A DNA stretch of 64,000 nucleotides, from positions 62,001 through 126,000 of the forward strand of contig JAFZKY010000057.1 of NCBI GenBank assembly GCA_017551725.1, read 5' to 3'. Numbering within the stretch: position 1 is the stretch's first letter; every line of letters starts with the position of its first letter. The stretch is from Bacteroidales bacterium (GTDB taxonomy: Bacteria; Bacteroidota; Bacteroidia; Bacteroidales; WCHB1-69). Both the position numbers and the translations under genes were made by a program. The notes below the pieces were generated by a model, which ran no database searches, was not told the DNA's origin, and saw nothing but the letters and a program-made list of their open reading frames with translations. Shown here in pieces: positions 17,675 to 26,303 of this stretch.

Positions 17675-18236
17675 TAAAAAATGATAAGTCAGCGAGAATT
17701 AAATTTTCGACACGTCTTTCCCGCAGGGTGGGGAATATCCTGTTCTGATAAAATCCGGTCACGAACACTTTATGATCGGCCGATATTCACACCAAAATGC
17801 ACACAAAGATCCAGGGTCCGAACAGGTATGTTTTTACAGACATGCTGCGCAAAACGCAGACGGATACAATTGTAAACACAAGATTAATTATGCGTACAAA
17901 TGTAATATAGAGGGATTCCACTGTATGCAAAATACGACCACATTTGTAACCAATACGGATTATACAGGCGTGGTCAATTACATTCCGATTATCACGCGGT
18001 GGCGCACTTTTGAAATAAATGCTGACACCCTGTGCTTTGCCTAATAGTTTTAGTTTATAAATATAATAATAGTTTGATTTCCAATAATATTATAAGATAT
18101 ATTTAAACTAAAAGAATAAGTAAATCGCATTATTAATAAACAACTGTTAATTTTGGCAATTTAAAGAATATAAAATAGTGGTTATCAAAATATAATATGC
18201 TATATTTAAAGTTAAAAGAGACGGATTTTTCAACAA
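17675..18236. other. Long AT-rich intergenic region with palindromes
   Basis: No convincing gene. A 90-codon plus-strand frame (17772-18044) has no family features. Seen: the palindrome TACAATTGTA at 17865-17874, a near copy TACAAATGTAA at 17895-17905, and a perfect 10-bp inverted repeat TTTTAGTTTA (18048-18057) / TAAACTAAAA (18104-18113) in very AT-rich DNA. The same TACAATTGTA recurs at 18289-18298, downstream of the XRE promoter. These could be regulator binding sites. Confidence 0.5.
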
Positions 18237-18268
18237 TTTGAAATAGATTGATTTTTTGTGTATCTTTG
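18237..18268 (+). promoter_or_regulatory. Complete Bacteroidetes promoter of the XRE regulator
   Basis: TTTG at 18237-18240, then 20 bases, then TATCTTTG at 18261-18268: an exact match to TTTG-N19-21-TAnnTTTG. The palindrome TACAATTGTA at 18289-18298 lies just after the expected transcription start, a good place for an autoregulatory operator. Confidence 0.8.
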
Positions 18269-18361
18269 CACCGCATCACAAAATAAGTTACAATTGTATT
18301 TTAGTGTGGTTGTGTCTGATATTTGTTTTGTTTGGTTATAAATGTAAAAATCACAATAGTA

Positions 18362-18913
18362 ATGGTAGATAGAATTAAAAAGGTAATGGATTATTACCAG
18401 TTGTCTTCGACAAATTTTGCGGATACAATTGACATCAATCGTTCCAGTTTGACACATATTTTCTCGGGCCGTAACCAGCCGAGTTTGGATGTGGCGAAGA
18501 AAATATTGAAAGCATTTCCGGAAGTGAATACGGAATGGTTGGTGATGGGCGTTGGTCCCATGTTGAAAAATGAGACCACACCGGAAACACCTGTAACCAT
18601 TGTGGACAATATGTCGCAAACAGATCTTTTTGGAAATTACGAATCCGAAACGGCTCCTCAAATAATAGAGGTCACTGCACCTGCCCCTGATGAGGCGCCT
18701 GATATTGCTGAACAGCCGTTCGAGTCGCAAGAAGACACTTCTGTGCGTAAGCCTACCCCTGCGACCAGAAGTCGGCGAAATACAGATTCCAATATTTCAG
18801 CCCGAGAATCGAAACGCGAGCGGATATTCAATTCTCAGGACGATAAGAAAATCGTCAAAATTGTGTTCTTCTATGATGACCACAGCTTCGAAGAGTACCG
18901 TCCCAAGAGATGA
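18362..18913 (+). CDS. XRE-type helix-turn-helix regulator
   Basis: 183 aa from the ATG at 18362. Residues 1-65 are an HTH of the Cro/C1 type (SSTNFADTIDINRSSLTHIFSGRNQPSLDVAKKIL, recognition helix near 27-38). A long Pro/Glu-rich linker follows, ending in a conserved-looking C-terminus (KIVKIVFFYDDHSFEEYRP). This layout is widespread in Bacteroidales; the target is unknown. It ends 9 bases from the convergent acyl-CoA ligase gene. Confidence 0.88.
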   Translation: MVDRIKKVMDYYQLSSTNFADTIDINRSSLTHIFSGRNQPSLDVAKKILKAFPEVNTEWLVMGVGPMLKNETTPETPVTIVDNMSQTDLFGNYESETAPQIIEVTAPAPDEAPDIAEQPFESQEDTSVRKPTPATRSRRNTDSNISARESKRERIFNSQDDKKIVKIVFFYDDHSFEEYRPKR

Positions 18914-18922
18914 GACTCACCT

Positions 18923-20683
18923 CTAATTGAACAGCTGTTCGATGGTGTCTTTGTATTTTTCAAGCAGCTTGTTGCGCTTGAGCTTCAAGGTGGGCGTCAA
19001 CTCGCCCGTTTGAACGGTCCATTCGTAGCTGATCAGCCGATAGCGTTTCACTTTTTCCGTGTCGCCGAAGAATTTGTTGTATTGATCTACAATCTTGGCG
19101 AATTTCTTCAGCACATCCGGATGGGCGATCATCTCCTCGTTGGTGGTGTATGGGATTCCCTTGCGTGTACACCAGGAACGGAGGTCCTGGAAGTTGGGCA
19201 CGATGAGGGCCGCCGCGTACGGCTTGTTTTCACCCACCACCATGATGTTGTCGATGAGGGAGTCTTCTGCAAATTTGTTCTCTATCAGGGTAGGCACGAC
19301 GTATTTGCCGAAAGCGGTCTTGAACATCTCCTTCTTACGGCCGGTGATTTGAAGGTGCCCGTCGGCGGTGAGCTTGCCCAGGTCGCCGGTGTGGTACCAG
19401 CCTTCGCTGTCGATGGCCTCCGCCGTCTGCTCGGGCAGCTGGTAATAGCCTTTCATGACGTGATTACCCTTGGTGAGGATCTCGCCGTCGCCGCCGATGC
19501 GCACCTGCGTGCCGGGAAGCACCTTGCCGGCCATGCCGAACTTGAAGCCCCCCTTGAAGAAGTTGCCCACGGCAATCACCGGTGACGTCTCCGTGGTGCC
19601 ATAACCTTCCACCACGCGGATGCCCATGGCCCAGAATATCTTGGAGATCTTGGTCTGGATGGCGGCACCGCCCGTCACGATGACGTCCAGATTGCCGCCG
19701 AGCGCCTTGTACCATTGGTTCAAGACGAGCTTCCGCGCCCGTTTCAGCTTGCGCTCGTATGCCTTGCCCTTGTTGAAGTCGAAATCCAAGGCCACATCAT
19801 TGGCCCAGAAGAATATCTTCCGCTTTATGCCGGTGAGTTTACGGCCTTTGGCGATGATTTTGTCGTAAATCTTTTCCAGAAGCCGGGGCACCGTGGTAAA
19901 TATATCGGGCTGCAACTCGACCATGTTCTCCTGTATCTTGGCCAAGTTCTCGGCATAGTAGATGGAAATGCCCAGATACTGCCAGCAATAGTTCATCATG
20001 CGCTCATATACGTGGCACAACGGAAGATAGCTTAGAATGCGGTTGTGAGGCTTGGTGGGGATAATGGGCAGCACGCCTTGCACGTTTGTCAGAAAGTTGC
20101 GGTGGGTAAGCATCACACCCTTGGGGTTGCCCGTGGTGCCGGAGGTATAGACGTAGGAGACCACGTCGTCGGGCAGGATGCTGTCTTTGATCTCCTGCAG
20201 GTACTGCGGGCACGGGTTTGCGCGCCCCAGCTCCACCACCTCGTTCAGGTGGCGGTAACCACGCAGGTTGCGGAACGTATAGACGCGATCCGGAAGCCCC
20301 GGTATGTTCTCAATGACGTTGGTGATTTTCTTAAGCAATTCCCATCCCGACACGAAAATCATCTTGATGTTGGCGTCGTGCAGGATGTAGTTGTAGTCGC
20401 TTTCGCTGATGGTGGGGTAGATGGCGACATGGATGGCGCCGATCTGCATGATGGCCATGTCCAGGAAATTCCACTCGGGCCGGTTGGGCGTGATGGTGGC
20501 GATGCAGTCGCCCTTGTTGATGCCCAGCTGGAGCAGTCCGTAGGAGATGTCGTTCACGATGCGCACATAGTCGCGGGTGCTATAGCGCACCCAGTTGCCG
20601 TTTTCCTTGCCGCAAACGGCATCCTCAACAGGATATTCATTGAGGTATTGTTCTAATATATCGAACAGTCGGGTTACTTCCAT
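18923..20683 (-). CDS. Long-chain fatty-acid-CoA ligase (AMP-forming)
   Basis: 586 aa from the ATG at 20683. The P-loop-like motif YVYTSGTTGNPKGVMLTHRN lies near residue 185, EGYGTTETSPV near 350, the hinge WYHTGDLGKLTADGHLQITGRKKE near 430, and a C-terminal domain follows. It adenylates fatty acids and forms acyl-CoA, at the inner face of the membrane. In Bacteroidetes such enzymes supply acyl chains to phospholipids. A TATCTTTG element lies 18 bases before the start. Confidence 0.93.
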   Translation of the reverse strand: MEVTRLFDILEQYLNEYPVEDAVCGKENGNWVRYSTRDYVRIVNDISYGLLQLGINKGDCIATITPNRPEWNFLDMAIMQIGAIHVAIYPTISESDYNYILHDANIKMIFVSGWELLKKITNVIENIPGLPDRVYTFRNLRGYRHLNEVVELGRANPCPQYLQEIKDSILPDDVVSYVYTSGTTGNPKGVMLTHRNFLTNVQGVLPIIPTKPHNRILSYLPLCHVYERMMNYCWQYLGISIYYAENLAKIQENMVELQPDIFTTVPRLLEKIYDKIIAKGRKLTGIKRKIFFWANDVALDFDFNKGKAYERKLKRARKLVLNQWYKALGGNLDVIVTGGAAIQTKISKIFWAMGIRVVEGYGTTETSPVIAVGNFFKGGFKFGMAGKVLPGTQVRIGGDGEILTKGNHVMKGYYQLPEQTAEAIDSEGWYHTGDLGKLTADGHLQITGRKKEMFKTAFGKYVVPTLIENKFAEDSLIDNIMVVGENKPYAAALIVPNFQDLRSWCTRKGIPYTTNEEMIAHPDVLKKFAKIVDQYNKFFGDTEKVKRYRLISYEWTVQTGELTPTLKLKRNKLLEKYKDTIEQLFN

Positions 20684-20701
20684 GACGAAAAAATCATGGC
20701 G

Positions 20702-20709
20702 CAAAGATA
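20702..20709 (-). promoter_or_regulatory. TATCTTTG -7 element of the acyl-CoA ligase
   Basis: Minus-strand TATCTTTG, 18 bases before the ATG at 20683, implying a short leader. Confidence 0.5.
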
Positions 20710-20719
20710 CAATCTTTTT

Positions 20720-21328
20720 TTATATGGCGTTGCGGACGTTCACCATCAGTTGCGAGAGCATGTTTTTGGCCCTCAGGAGCTGGATTTTGACGTTGGAAAG
20801 GGAAATTTGCAGCATGTCGGAGATTTCCTCGTAAGAGAGCTCGTCGTAATAGCGCAATTCGATGACCTTGCGGTACTTTTCCGGCAACTGCTGCACGGCG
20901 GAACGCAGCATCTGCATCCGCTGCTTGACGATGACCTCCTCCTCCGGAGTGGGAGAGGGATTTGTCTGCGACCGGTCGATGAGTTGTTCGGCGGTGCCGG
21001 TGTACAGGTCGTCGTCGAGATATTGCGGCGAGTTGTTCTTATGGCGGATGTAGTCGATGCTGTTGTTGACGGCAATACGGTACAGCCACGTGGAAAAGGC
21101 ATACTGGGGCGTGTATTTGTCCAAGTACCGGAATGCCTTGCCGAAGGTCTCCAATGTCAGGTCTTCCGCATCATCGCTGTTTTTCACAATTTTGATGAGC
21201 ATGAAGTAGATGCTGTCTCGATACAGCCGCATGAGTTCGGCGTACGCCTGCTGGTCGTTGTGGTCCAAGGCTTTACGCAAGAGGACGTAGTCGCGCTTTG
21301 CTTTGTCGGTGGTGCAGGGATTCTCCAT
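20720..21328 (-). CDS. ECF RNA polymerase sigma factor
   Basis: 202 aa. Region 2 (AYAELMRLYRDSIYFMLIKIVKNSDDAEDLTLETFGKAF split across residues 28-66) and region 4 (LPEKYRKVIELRYYDELSYEEISDMLQISLSNVKIQLLRA, from about 145) are intact. No anti-sigma gene is adjacent; the gene instead overlaps the end of a GT2 gene upstream by one base. Its regulon is unknown. Confidence 0.92.
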   Translation of the reverse strand: MENPCTTDKAKRDYVLLRKALDHNDQQAYAELMRLYRDSIYFMLIKIVKNSDDAEDLTLETFGKAFRYLDKYTPQYAFSTWLYRIAVNNSIDYIRHKNNSPQYLDDDLYTGTAEQLIDRSQTNPSPTPEEEVIVKQRMQMLRSAVQQLPEKYRKVIELRYYDELSYEEISDMLQISLSNVKIQLLRAKNMLSQLMVNVRNAI

Positions 21329-22458
21329 TATAAAAATCTTTGATGATTAACTTTGGCGGACAGATAATATATCGGGTTCAGTATGGCGAACACAAGGTCG
21401 TAAATCAGGAGGCCGGGGATGACCTGCTTCTCGTTCAGCTTCTTCGCGGCGAACCCGAACACCATATACTGACTGAGGATGCGGGCGGCAGCGATGCCGA
21501 GGACGATGAACAGGTAGGTGAGATAGGGTACGGTGGCCACAATAGCCAAGGCTAATGTGATGTAGAACAGCAAATTGATAACCCCGTAGGTGTTAAGGAA
21601 CATCCGATTGCGCAGGGTGTTGAAACGACGGGTGAAGTAGAGGCCTTCCTTGTGGTCGCGCCAGTAACGGTGGTTGGCCCCGCGCTGGAGCACCGTGAAG
21701 GCATCCTGTGAATACTCGATTTCCGTGTTGTCGCGGGTGGCCGCCCGGCTGATGAAGATATCCTCCTCGCCGTAGCGGATGTGGTTGTGCGCGGCAAAGC
21801 CCTGCTGCGCTGTGAAGAGCGAGCGGGCGAAGGCCATGTTGCGGGCATCGCCGCGATACGTGGAGTGGATCTTGGCCAGCGAGAAATACTGGATGGCGTT
21901 GGCTAGCGTGTCGAAATGCAGCAGCCGGTTGAACGGGTTGTTGCGGCGCTCGTAGGTGCTGTAGCCCAGCACGATCTTGTTGCGTCCCACGAAATTGCTT
22001 GCCATGAGCTTGAGCCACTGCGTGGAGGTGGGACAACATTCAGGGTCGGTGAGGAGAATGTGCTCGTAGGAGGCGCAGCGGATGCCCATGGAGATGGCGA
22101 ACTTGCGGCCCCGGATGGTCGTCACCGCCGAGTCCAGGTTCACCATCTTGATGTTCGGGTACTGGTTCTTGTATTCCAAGACTAAAAGCTCGGTCTCGTC
22201 CTGCGAGTTGTCATCCACAATGACCAACTCGTATTGACCGTACTGCTGGCTCAGCAGGCGGGGCAGCGACTTCATCAACACCGAGGCCGCGTCCTTCACC
22301 ACCATCACAATGGAAACCGGAACCGGATCCATCGCCACGGCTTTCTTTTTCTTCGTGAAGGCGAAGCGTGCGTAGGCCAGATAGTAATACGACAGCTGCA
22401 CCAGCGTCACAACGGCAAACAGCACAAGTAAAATGATCGGAAGAATATCTTCGAACAT
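21328..22458 (-). CDS. Membrane-bound GT2 glycosyltransferase
   Basis: 376 aa. An N-terminal membrane span (residues 7-29) precedes a GT-A domain with VSIVMVVKDAA, IVDDNSQDETE and LLTDPECCPTS (metal site), then GEEDIFISRA, and three C-terminal hydrophobic segments. This is the processive or lipid-linked GT2 layout. The product is unknown. Its stop overlaps the ATG of the sigma factor by one base, so the two are cotranscribed. Confidence 0.88.
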   Translation of the reverse strand: MFEDILPIILLVLFAVVTLVQLSYYYLAYARFAFTKKKKAVAMDPVPVSIVMVVKDAASVLMKSLPRLLSQQYGQYELVIVDDNSQDETELLVLEYKNQYPNIKMVNLDSAVTTIRGRKFAISMGIRCASYEHILLTDPECCPTSTQWLKLMASNFVGRNKIVLGYSTYERRNNPFNRLLHFDTLANAIQYFSLAKIHSTYRGDARNMAFARSLFTAQQGFAAHNHIRYGEEDIFISRAATRDNTEIEYSQDAFTVLQRGANHRYWRDHKEGLYFTRRFNTLRNRMFLNTYGVINLLFYITLALAIVATVPYLTYLFIVLGIAAARILSQYMVFGFAAKKLNEKQVIPGLLIYDLVFAILNPIYYLSAKVNHQRFL

Positions 22459-22521
22459 AGGTTAAGGTGGTTTGGTTAGGTTTGATATGCAAAAATATTT
22501 TTTTAGTATAAATAATTATCG

Positions 22522-22529
22522 TATTTTTG
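22522..22529 (+). promoter_or_regulatory. TATTTTTG -7 element of tgt
   Basis: Plus-strand TATTTTTG, 18 bases before the tgt ATG at 22548. Confidence 0.55.
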
Positions 22530-22547
22530 CCGCAATTTACTAACAAG

Positions 22548-23681
22548 ATGAAGTTTATAATTGAAAAATCGGATGAAAAAAGCAGCGCCAGGGCTGGTGT
22601 GATCACCACGGCACACGGTCAGATCGAAACCCCAATCTTCATGCCCGTGGGTACACTGGGTGCAGTGAAAGCGTTGCATATCAAACAATTGGATGAAGAT
22701 GTCCATGCACAGATAATCTTGGGAAACACCTATCATTTATATATGCGGCCCGGCACCGAGGTGCTGCGCGAGGCGGGCGGCCTGCACAAGTTCAACGTGT
22801 GGAATAAGCCCATCCTCACCGACAGCGGCGGCTTCCAGGTCTTTTCCCTCAGCCACCGGAGAAAAATCAACCCTGAGGAGGGTGTTTGGTTTCAGTCGCA
22901 CATCGACGGCTCCCGCCACCTCTTCAGCCCCGAAAAGGCCATGGATATCCAGCGTGCCATTGGCGCCGACATCATCATGGCTTTCGACGAGTGCATCCCG
23001 TACCCGTGCGACTACGCGTACGCGAAGAAGTCGATGGAAACGACCTTCCAATGGCTCAAGCGCTGCGTCAGCCGTCTGGAGGAGGTGCCGCCGTATTATG
23101 GCTTCGAGCAGACACTTTTCCCAATCGTGCAAGGCGGCGTCTATCACGACCTGCGCCTCAAATCGGTAGAGCATGTGGTGTCGATGAACTGCGACGGCAA
23201 CGCCATCGGCGGCGTGGCCGTGGGTGAACCCACCGAGCAGATGTACGAGATTGCCGCCCTCTGTTGCAGCGCTTTGCCGAAAGACAAGCCCCGTTACCTC
23301 ATGGGCGTGGGCACTCCGGCCAACATTATCGAGAACATTGCCCTTGGCGTAGATATGTTCGACTGCGTCATGCCCACGCGCAACGGACGCAACGGCATGA
23401 TTTTCACTTGGGACGGCATCCTGAATATGCGGAACGAGAAGTGGAAATTCGACTTCACCCCGATTGATGCCAACAGTGATCTTTTCGCGGACAGAGAGTA
23501 CACTCGGGCTTACCTGCGCCATCTTTATGTGGCGGATGAGATGCTCGGCCCTATGATCGGAAGCATCCACAATCTCCATTTCTATCTGGATCTGGTGAAA
23601 ACCGCCCGTCAGAAAATTGTAGAGGGCACGTTCGCTTCTTGGAAAAACGAAATCATCCCCAGGCTGACTACACGTCTCTAA
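22548..23681 (+). CDS. tgt: Queuine tRNA-ribosyltransferase
   Basis: 377 aa from the ATG at 22548, the normal N-terminus MKFIIEKSDEKSSARAG. Seen: ETPIFMPVGTLGAVK, DSGGFQVFSLS (catalytic Asp), DECIPYP, FPIVQGG, GVGTPANI and the nucleophile-containing FDCVMPTRNGRNG. It exchanges guanine 34 for a queuosine precursor in GUN-anticodon tRNAs. The zinc-ligand region near the C-terminus is unusual: the usual CxCxxC is absent and the matching stretch reads LFADREYTRAYLRH. That may be a lineage variant. Confidence 0.93.
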   Translation: MKFIIEKSDEKSSARAGVITTAHGQIETPIFMPVGTLGAVKALHIKQLDEDVHAQIILGNTYHLYMRPGTEVLREAGGLHKFNVWNKPILTDSGGFQVFSLSHRRKINPEEGVWFQSHIDGSRHLFSPEKAMDIQRAIGADIIMAFDECIPYPCDYAYAKKSMETTFQWLKRCVSRLEEVPPYYGFEQTLFPIVQGGVYHDLRLKSVEHVVSMNCDGNAIGGVAVGEPTEQMYEIAALCCSALPKDKPRYLMGVGTPANIIENIALGVDMFDCVMPTRNGRNGMIFTWDGILNMRNEKWKFDFTPIDANSDLFADREYTRAYLRHLYVADEMLGPMIGSIHNLHFYLDLVKTARQKIVEGTFASWKNEIIPRLTTRL

Positions 23682-23714
23682 TCCATTTTTATTATTAAAA
23701 ACAGGATTTTTTAT

Positions 23715-25190
23715 ATGAAGAGAAGAATAATTCTAACTATCTTATTTATAATAGGATATTGTTGTTTATCTACAGCGCAGAATCAAGCGATGCCACGTCA
23801 ATATAACGCATCGCTTTTCGGCATAAAATCCGATGGGGTGACGATGAACACCCGTTCCATCCAAAAGGCGCTGGACTGGATTTCCGAACAGGGTGGGGGA
23901 GAACTCACCTTCTGGGTGGGGCGCTACCTCACCGGCTCCGTCCATCTGCGCTCCAATGTGACTATCCGGCTTTTGGAGGGCGCCGTCCTGGAGGGTTCCG
24001 CCAATCCGTACGACTATGACAAAATCTGCGGCACGTATGCGCTGGTGATTGGCGAGAAATGCGACCATGTGTCGATTGTTGGCAAAGGCAACATCATCGG
24101 GCACGGACGCGAACTGGGCAACAATTTCGCGCAGCAGGTCCATGCCGGCATTCTCAAAGACGCTCTCAAGTACGACAGGGTATCGTCCCGTCCGAGACTT
24201 ATCTATCTGCGCGAGTGTAATCATGTTGAAATTCAAGATGTTACACTGAAAGATGCCGCCGAATGGGTGCAGACCTACGACCAATGCACGGATGTGGTGG
24301 TGGACCACATCTTCGTGGAGAGCTGCGCCTATTGGAATAATGATGGTATCGACATCGTGGATTGTAACGGTTTTCTGTTGAAAAACAGCTATTTTAACTC
24401 GTCCGACGATGCCATCTGCCTGAAATCGCACAGTAAAGACGCGCTTTGCCAGAATGTGGAGGTGCGCAACTGCACGGCACGCTCCAGCGCCAACGGCATC
24501 AAGTTAGGCACTTTCGGGCTGGGCGGCTTCAAGAACATCCGCATCATCGGCAACACCGTGTACAATACCTATCGCAGCGCCATCACCATCCAGAGCGTGG
24601 ACGGCGGCGTTTGCGAGGATATCCTGGTGGACAGCCTGACGGCCAAAAACGTTGGGAATCCCATCTACATTGTGGTGGGTGACCGCCGCCGTCCCGCTGG
24701 CAAGATCAGCACGATGAAGAACATCACCGTGCGCAACGTGACCTGTACCGTGCCCGCCACGAAGGCGGATGCCGGCTACGAGTACGAAGGACCCATCGAG
24801 GACAATCCCCGAAACATATCGCCCTCGTCTGTGGTGGGACTTCCCGAATCGCATATTGAGAATGTCACGTTGGAAAATATTATGTTAAATTACCCGGGTG
24901 GCGGCGACTCGATGGTGGCTCGCATCCGGCCCGACGAGCTGGACAGGGTGCCGGAGATGCCGAAAGCCTATCCGGAGTTCTCTCAATTTAAGGAATTGCC
25001 AGCATGGGGATTCTTTGTCCGCCATGTGGACGGAATCACCTTCAGGAACATCCAGCTCACCGCGCAAAAATCCGACTACCGTTTGCCGTTCGTCCTGGAC
25101 GATGTCAAATCCGCATCCTTTGACAAGATTTCTGCACAGATGTCCGGGAATACGCTCAGCGACGAGAATTTGATTTTCGAGCGTCGCTAA
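23715..25190 (+). CDS. GH28-like beta-helix protein, secreted
   Basis: 491 aa with signal peptide MKRRIILTILFIIGYCCLSTA. A pectate-lyase-type N-terminal motif (FGIKSDGVTMNTRSIQKALD) leads into a right-handed beta-helix. The GH28 Asp motifs are present: NNDGIDI near residue 213 and SSDDAICLKS near 232. The later GHG and RIK motifs of polygalacturonases are not seen; the matching places read SANGIKLG and RSAITIQ. It is likely a pectin or related polysaccharide hydrolase with altered specificity, or an inactive relative. No SusC/D pair is adjacent. Confidence 0.83.
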   Translation: MKRRIILTILFIIGYCCLSTAQNQAMPRQYNASLFGIKSDGVTMNTRSIQKALDWISEQGGGELTFWVGRYLTGSVHLRSNVTIRLLEGAVLEGSANPYDYDKICGTYALVIGEKCDHVSIVGKGNIIGHGRELGNNFAQQVHAGILKDALKYDRVSSRPRLIYLRECNHVEIQDVTLKDAAEWVQTYDQCTDVVVDHIFVESCAYWNNDGIDIVDCNGFLLKNSYFNSSDDAICLKSHSKDALCQNVEVRNCTARSSANGIKLGTFGLGGFKNIRIIGNTVYNTYRSAITIQSVDGGVCEDILVDSLTAKNVGNPIYIVVGDRRRPAGKISTMKNITVRNVTCTVPATKADAGYEYEGPIEDNPRNISPSSVVGLPESHIENVTLENIMLNYPGGGDSMVARIRPDELDRVPEMPKAYPEFSQFKELPAWGFFVRHVDGITFRNIQLTAQKSDYRLPFVLDDVKSASFDKISAQMSGNTLSDENLIFERR

Positions 25191-25550
25191 AGGCAATCAT
25201 CGGATTTTCAATTTTCGGGCGGTTAATCGAAACATATCCGAAAATCGTATTCTCAGCGCGATATTGTTAGTGTTTTTCTTGCTGTGTATGATGGCCTTAT
25301 ATGACGTACGAAGCCTTTGTTGACTTGTTGATTGCAAACAGACCCATTTGTCCGATAATTTATATTATGTTAAATCGAAAGCAACAGACAAGGAAAAAGG
25401 GCAAATATTTCATCCGCCCTTCTTTCACAAGTATGTTCATTCTATTTTTTTATTTCTCTAATAATCCTAATTATAAACTTGTAACCCAAAAAACAACAAA
25501 GGAAAATTGAAATAATAAAGATTAATTGCATACCAACAGATCAACAGTAA
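25191..25550. other. Intergenic region with two stem-loops, no gene seen
   Basis: ATTTTCGG (25211-25218) can pair with CCGAAAAT (25238-25245), and AAGGGC (25397-25402) with GCCCTT (25416-25421). The second precedes a T/C-rich stretch and may be a weak terminator. A 69-codon frame at 25301-25510 is low-complexity and not convincing. Confidence 0.4.
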
Positions 25551-26294
25551 TTACGAATTCCGGATCTCCTTCTTCCACTTCTTGGTGAGACTCCTCAATT
25601 TCAGGCCGATGACACCGAAGATGGCCTCGCGGAAGATGCCGCCGCTCATCTTGGAGGTTCCCATGGTACGGTCGCGGAAAATAATGGGCACTTCCACAAT
25701 TTTGAACCCCAGTTTGTAAGCGATGAATTTCATCTCAATCTGGAAACCGTAGCCGATGTGCTTGATTGCATCAAAATTAATGGCATTCAACACATTAGCC
25801 CTGTAGCATTTGAAACCGGCGGTGGTGTCGTGTACAGGTATGCCCAGCACAGTGCGCACGTACATGGAGCCGAAATAGGACATCATCAGTCGGCCCAGCG
25901 GCCAGTTCACCACGCTGATGCCGTTGCAGTAGCGCGACCCGATGGCCAAATCCGCATTCTGCTCTACGCACGCATCATACAGGCGTTGCAGGTCGTGCGG
26001 ATCGTGGCTGAAGTCGGCGTCACACTCGAACATGAAGTCGTAATCGCGGGCCAGCCCCCACTTGAAACCATGGATGTAGGCAGTGCCGAGACCCAGCTTG
26101 CCGCTCCGCTCTTCGATAAACAGTCTGCCGTCGAATTCCGGCATGAGGCCCTTGACGATGTTGGCGGTGCCGTCGGGGCTGCCGTCGTCGATGATTAAAA
26201 TATGTACATCAATCAGGCTGAAGATGGTCCGGATGATGTTCTCTATGTTCTCTTTCTCGTTGTACGTCGGGATGATGACTAATCTTTTATCCAT
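25551..26294 (-). CDS. Polyprenol-phosphate mannosyltransferase-like GT2
   Basis: 247 aa. Sequence features: VIIPTYNEKENI, LIIDDGSPDGTA, FECDADFSHDP (metal site) and the DPM1 signature DTTAGFKCYRANVL. It lacks C-terminal membrane spans, like DPM1-type synthases that act alone at the membrane face. It should make a polyprenyl-monophosphate sugar donor for periplasmic glycosylation. It lies 9 bases downstream of the phosphatase/nuclease-family gene. Confidence 0.9.
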   Translation of the reverse strand: MDKRLVIIPTYNEKENIENIIRTIFSLIDVHILIIDDGSPDGTANIVKGLMPEFDGRLFIEERSGKLGLGTAYIHGFKWGLARDYDFMFECDADFSHDPHDLQRLYDACVEQNADLAIGSRYCNGISVVNWPLGRLMMSYFGSMYVRTVLGIPVHDTTAGFKCYRANVLNAINFDAIKHIGYGFQIEMKFIAYKLGFKIVEVPIIFRDRTMGTSKMSGGIFREAIFGVIGLKLRSLTKKWKKEIRNS

Positions 26295-26303
26295 AGTTTT
26301 AAA

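Noticed and set aside
17772..18044. 90-codon plus-strand frame in the intergenic region
   Set aside because: No family features, no promoter element at a suitable distance, and the region is AT-rich regulatory-looking DNA.
22737..23579. 280-codon open frame antisense to tgt
   Set aside because: Shadow of tgt; composition is typical of an opposite-strand frame and there is no promoter or motif.
25301..25510. 69-codon plus-strand frame after the GH28-like gene
   Set aside because: Low-complexity Phe/Asn/Lys-rich product overlapping a stem-loop; no support as a gene.
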